NCBI GenBank assembly: GCA_021904315.1
Contig: CM038910.1
Coordinates: 24,252,256 to 24,316,255 of the forward strand
DNA from: Sphagnum magellanicum
Lineage: Eukaryota; Streptophyta; Sphagnopsida; Sphagnales; Sphagnaceae
Length of the DNA stretch: 64,000 nucleotides
Direction: 5' to 3'
Within the stretch, counting starts at the first letter, position 1. Every line of letters starts with the position of its first letter. The notes under the pieces are model-generated. The model saw only the letters and a program-made list of their open reading frames with translations, searched no databases and was not told the origin of the DNA. Shown here piece after piece: positions 59,501-64,000 of the stretch. Position numbers and translations under genes: made by a program.

Positions 59501-62147
59501 AACCCATTACCATAGAAAAGTCATGATGAATGGAAAAGATTTATAACCACCTTATTGCAACCTAGGATGAACTTAAATATTCAAATAGGTAATATTTTTT
59601 ATGAATATCAAAGATTGGTCAATGAAAATGAAAATGGCTTTAGGTGAAGAGTTGTTTTGTGAAACAAAGTTTGCAATTGCCTTTAAATAAATGTGAATGT
59701 TTGTGTCATTCAATTGTGCAGGGGTTATCTAGCACCTGAATATGCAACTCGCGGTCAACTCACAGAAAAAGTTGATGTTTACAGTTTTGGGGTTTTGGTG
59801 CTTGAAATTATGAGTGGAAGAAAAAACATTGATCCCAGCTTGCCACCCCAAGATATTTATCTTTTGGACATTGTAAGCCCATCATTCCTTTTCCATGGAC
59901 ATTGATTGTTATAAAATTTTAATACATATTATTCATATTGATATATAAAGTCCTTAAAATCCCATCATTATTTTTCCTTGTTAATTGGGTTCTAGAGTTT
60001 GGGACATGAATATAACCAAATTGTATCAATAAATCATATACTAGGGTATGAAAAAGATAAATATGCGAGCGAAGAGATATGATGCTTAGATAATGTCACA
60101 ATTGCAAACGAAAAATAAAAATATGACTTGTAGACCATTAATAAGCAAATTTAATCTATGGTATCTTTAATGATGAACTACAAAAAACGACTTTACCTAC
60201 AAGCACAATTTAAAAACTCCAAAACACAACATAATCTACAAAAATGTCAATTTGATAATCTATTTTTTAAGCTAACAAAAAAAATACCAAAATCCATCAT
60301 ACAATTATATTATACATTCAAAATTTTAATTGAATGAACAACAATATATAAAATATTTTTTCACTATTGTGTATTAATTTTCAAATTTTGCATTGTAAAA
60401 ATCGGTTTCAAGTATGTATTAAGTACATTCCAACAAAGAAAAAATATGATTATTTTCAATAAATTATTTGAATATACACTACTACAAATTTTGGGTGTAG
60501 TTCATTAATCCTTGTTTGTTAAACCAATGAATTCACTCAATATCTAATGAAATCACTTGGCATATAGGGACACCTTTTGTTGTAGTGATATAATAATATT
60601 TATTTTCTAATTTAACAAATAAGTATATTTCATTAATCTTTATTAAAAAAATTTAACACCATATTGACCAATCAATTAAATTTTCCCTACTTATTTTATT
60701 TTAAATTATTCAATTTATCATAAAATGAATAAAACACACAATGATTCCATAATGATACTTAAATAGATTTTGAATTTACTTTCTTGTACTTATGTCAAAA
60801 ATTCTTTCATTTTTAAACTTGCTTTTATTTTTTCAACATTTTTTGCATACTTTGCTATGCTTTCACTCACCTGGTCATAATTATTGGGTAAAGTTCCAAG
60901 TGAAATTGAAATATTCCACCCATGCATATCAAATGACTTTCGAGTAAAACCATGTTATTGGGTATTTTTTATTTGTTTTGTGTCATGTTATATATTTGCC
61001 TAAAGGTTATGATGATATGTTGAGTACCTAAACATGAAACTAGTTAAGAATGGAAATCCTAAGTAGAAAATAAAGCGATTGTTGATATTGGGGCACAAGC
61101 CAACTAAATATTATAGCATATTTGATTTAATGATCATCAAATTAACATGCAAGTTCAATAAAAACTAACACATATTCATTGATGCCATCAAAGTTCAACT
61201 TTAACTTGTTTTTTTTAAAAAAAAACTTGAGTACAAAAAAGAAATATATTGATCCCTATTTTAGACCCAAAATATATGTCTTGGCACATTGTAAATACTA
61301 AATTTTTTTTTACCTACATATTATATCATACGACTTTAGATATCTAGATTCAATTCAAAATTTTCTTGAAAGATTATATGTGTCCTCACCTAATGCATAA
61401 ATATATTGGAAATTCTTCGTACTTGACAAGTGGCAACTTAACATGAATTACATATTAATCCTTACATTTGTTTGACTAATAGTTATCATTTTGGAAACAA
61501 ACATTGCTTGAACAACCCAACCTATTTACATCTCAAAATATGATTTTTTCCAAAATTTATGCCAAACTTCTAGATCAAGCTAAAGGAGTTGTCTAAATTT
61601 AATTCCTTACTTCATGATAATTGCTAGATTATTGTGTTGGTTGAGTGTAATTGTAAAGATAAATAATTAAAACTAGGCAAGTTTGACACTTCATGTTGTT
61701 ATTGTGTGCAAATGTCTAAACATATTTATGCCTTGTGTTTAGGCTTGGAGATTAGCACGAAGAAAAGGAAACTCAATTATGAATCTTGTGGATTGCACAC
61801 TTGAATTACATAATGATGAGATGAAGGAAGCACTACATGTGGTGAAGATAGCCCTTTTGTGTTTGCAACAAGAGCCAGATAATCGACCTACCATGGCTCG
61901 TGTAATGGCAATGTTACAAGGTGAGGCTGAAATTATGGAAATTGTATTAGATGACAATTTAGAAATTGAAAGCATGAATAAGGTTTATGAAAACACTTTG
62001 TTATCATCTAAAATAAACTTTTCTTCCATTTCACAACGTTTTGAAAAACCCAATGTGCCAATGTTGAAAGGTTCATCATCAAGTAGTCAAATTTATGATT
62101 TTGCATCCAAATGCCAGCCCTTTGAAGTAGAAAGTTTCAATAGGTGA
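50574..62147 (+). CDS. LRR receptor-like serine/threonine kinase, 16 exons, 814 aa
   Basis: Exons in phase: 50574-50688, 51122-51317, 52057-52128, 53304-53378, 54178-54249, 54664-54828, 55217-55285, 55625-55771, 56268-56453, 56653-56741, 57128-57262, 57487-57605, 58363-58576, 58886-59120, 59722-59872, 61743-62147. They encode a signal peptide (1-~24), an LRR N-terminal cap ([21 protein letters not shown]), about eight LRRs ([40 protein letters not shown]), a Cys cluster (YC...CYCNQTC), a TM helix (~402-424) and a kinase. Kinase motifs are complete: GQGSYG, VAVK (K492), HRD 587-589, DFG 607-609, APE 634-636. It resembles LRR subfamily VIII kinases but has no malectin domain before the membrane. 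LRR exons of 69-75 nt in constant phase are typical. Ligand and pathway are unknown. Exon ends are by eye; no stop or shift was seen. Confidence 0.88.
51405..52460. repeat. Intronic repeat family with a 15-bp inverted repeat (two copies plus fragment)
   Basis: ACTATGGAATGGTCAAGCCT, CCATTATGTTGGGT and AGGTGCCAGG occur at 51405-51550 in intron 2 and again at ~52300-52450 in intron 3; a third fragment (GGTGAGCC.GGTAGGGTGAGC) is at ~51710-51770. In the first copy CCCATTATGTTGGGT and ACCCAACATAATGGG form a perfect 15-bp inverted repeat ~40 bp apart. Both copies are followed by a GATATTAGGGT / GACATTAAGGT-like tail. Probably a short non-autonomous element. Confidence 0.6.
60477..60587. mobile_element. 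CACTA-type MITE, 111 bp, in the last intron of the receptor kinase
   Basis: Ends are CACTACTACAAA and TTTTGTTGTAGTG, with the 3-bp duplication ATA on both sides (60474-60476 and 60588-60590). Interior sequence (AATGAATTCACTCA, TCTAATGAAATCACTTG, CATATAGGGACACC) is shared with the 165-bp element at 29863. It lies ~0.6 kb into the 1.87-kb intron 15. Confidence 0.88.
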
Positions 62148-62959
62148 ATTTCTATCAAATGGAGGAATTTGACCAAAATTTAAATGTGGTTACATACATA
62201 TGATGTATGTGTGTATGTGATGCCTTTTCTTGTACAACTTGGAAAGATGAATGCATGTGGAATAAATTTAATTTATTTGAAATTTGGCATTGATATCATA
62301 ATTACATGGTTCCATTCACCAAACTTGATATTCTCACATAATTAGTCACATCAATTTTTGAGACACAAAGACTTGTGCTAAGGACTAATGTATCTTTTGA
62401 TGTTTGAAGAAAAACTTAATGGCTTAATTGAAAAAGGAAATTTGTGTTTATTATTGTACAATCATGTGTTTGATGATTTGCTACATTTTTTCCAACATTT
62501 CTAAATGATTTTATTTTATTTTTCTAATGGTGACTTTATGGATGTTGAGAAGGATTTTTTTTAGCTTGCAAATAGACCTTGACATATGATTGTGCAAAAT
62601 TCCAACCTCATCTATGATAAGTGATTCCAAATAATTGTTATTGGGGAAATATTTCTCACAATTATGTTAATGACACATTTTACATGTTCATTGATCAAGG
62701 GTAATTAATTTATACTTGTGAAAAAGTTACCACCCCTACTTAAAACAACTTATATTGGCTTATGTTGACCCTAAATTGAAATGATGGTGTGATATGTTGA
62801 GATCCAAACAAACATGACACATGTGACCTAATTGATGTGGCAATCTTAATTGGTTAGTCATTTGGAACACACTTTTAATAGCCAAAATGTTTAAATTGAA
62901 AGTTTAACAAAGGTTATGATAAGGATTACAAACTACTAAAATTGTATGCCCAAATCAAT
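62148..62959 (+). other. Receptor kinase 3' UTR and AT-rich flank
   Basis: Probable 3' UTR in the first 150-300 bases (TGTATGTGTGTATGTGATG near 62.2 kb, then AATAAATTT-like signals near 62.26 kb). The rest is AT-rich without a gene. Confidence 0.45.
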
Positions 62960-63300
62960 TACATTGTAGGAGTTTTCACCTTTTATGTTTTGGTTATGAT
63001 CGAACATTTTTTGAAGTGAATAGAGTTGGTACCGTCGCCAAATTGTAGCATTCAAGGTGTTACATATGCAATTTTGGACATGGCATTCAATAGTTATGGG
63101 GCTCTAGCCAAACTATTCACCAACCAAGGTACAAAATTGTGAGGAGTTTCAAAAGTTGTGTGGAAAGACAATGATATATCATCACATTACTTTATGAGAC
63201 CATGAAAACTCCTTCCTAAAGCTATGCTATCTAGTTTATGGTAAGAATTTGCACCCTATCCTTGCCTAAAAAAACAGATAAACTGGTTTCATACATCAAA
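62960..63300 (+). mobile_element. Ty3/gypsy integrase relic
   Basis: Broken + strand frames give FTFYVLVMIEHF..IELVP, then NCSIQGVTYAILDMAFNSYG and ALAKLFTNQGTKL, which follow the integrase core around its first two catalytic Asp positions (relatives have a FSKWIE and a TDQGTEF motif). Here the second Asp is Asn, and stops interrupt the frame. A DHRTT-like stretch is only faintly visible after it. No LTR or reverse transcriptase was seen within the window. Confidence 0.6.
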
Positions 63301-64000
63301 TGATGGTGCCTAATTTGCTAAAAATGCTAATAAACATAAATGACATTTTTTTCCAAAAAGAAAAAAAATGATCCAATAAGAATAAAAACATTTTATGTGG
63401 AACACAAACTTGACCATCATGAATCAACTAACTATACCAACTTTAAAAAGTAGTTACATTCGAATAAGATTTATATTACATATGGAACATTTGGTGAATG
63501 AATTTCATTGTTTCACTCTTTGCCCACATATTCTAGCACTTATTTTCTTTGCAATTTAGTTTGAAAGGTTGACATGGAACATGTGGTGAAAACTAAAAAA
63601 AGTTGGAGTTTTTATAAAAAATCATTGAATAATCAAATAAACATAAACAAAAAACCTACACATAATGACTAAATGTACACCCAATTATTTGAGGGATTTT
63701 AGATGTCTTCAATGGAAAAATCAACAAAGGAGGCTAATTTTATTATTTCCTAACTACATCATGGTAGCCCTTGCCTACCTACCTATGTTTTTATGCCAAA
63801 GAATTCACATCAAAACATTTTTAATTTTTAAAAAAAAATGTAAACAAGGCAACATGATGCAACCATGTTGAAATTTGAGGGCACATTTAAGATGTTAACA
63901 CAAATGTTGGGCATGTATTAACTTTTTTTTCATAATCTTTGTTTTGGTTTTCAATTTTTTAAATTAAAAAACCAAAATAGTTATCACATTTTTAAATTTA
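63301..64000. other. AT-rich intergenic DNA to the window end
   Basis: No gene, RNA or element was recognised. It may continue the decayed gypsy element. Confidence 0.5.

Overview
The window is nuclear DNA of a land plant with a large, AT-rich, repeat-laden genome. This is shown by GT-AG introns in a plant-type CDKC kinase, a plant inositol polyphosphate kinase, a plant LRR receptor kinase with classic 72-nt LRR exons, a tRNA-Arg(UCU), and decayed copia, gypsy, hAT, CACTA and pogo elements. Lineage cannot be fixed from sequence alone. Low gene density, long introns and the style of the receptor kinase suggest a non-angiosperm (bryophyte, lycophyte, fern or gymnosperm grade); that is inference.

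Layout. 0.3-2.3 kb: the 3' half of a CDKC-type cyclin-dependent kinase, + strand, truncated by the window edge. 2.3-15 kb: AT-rich intergenic DNA with a small hairpin element, a copia relic and a ~103-bp tandem array. 15.5-17.6 kb: an intronless inositol 1,3,4-trisphosphate 5/6-kinase (ITPK) with a long leader carrying a poly-Gln upstream ORF. 18.4-18.9 kb: a 26-bp satellite with a 107-bp higher-order period. 19.6 kb: tRNA-Arg(UCU), followed by a ~70-bp tandem array with a tRNA-B-box-like motif. 21.6-26.6 kb: several diverged repeat families. 27.66-27.88 kb: a perfect 85-bp inverted repeat. 28.5 kb: a probable 84-aa single-pass membrane protein. 29.86 kb: a CACTA-type MITE with intact target-site duplication.

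32.7-42.7 kb: second copies of the 24-26 kb repeats, broken up by a 2.37-kb pogo/Tigger element with TIRs, TA duplication and a GC-rich, inactivated DDD transposase. 42.95-46.5 kb: a degenerate hAT-like transposase gene whose N-terminal ~0.9 kb occurs again in inverted orientation directly after its C-terminus. 47.4-50.3 kb: G-rich tracts, a TIR-bounded repeat and featureless DNA. 50.57-62.15 kb: a 16-exon LRR receptor kinase, reconstructed to 814 aa with uninterrupted phase and all kinase motifs; a 39-bp repeat array of 3'-splice-site-like units lies just upstream, and a second CACTA MITE of the 29.86-kb family sits in its last intron. 63 kb: a relic of a Ty3/gypsy integrase.

The three main protein genes (transcription-elongation kinase, inositol phosphate kinase, receptor kinase) are functionally unrelated neighbours; nothing suggests a cluster. 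The most notable material is mobile or structural: the pogo element, the perfect inverted repeat, the hAT inverted duplication, the paired CACTA MITEs and the iterated splice-acceptor array.
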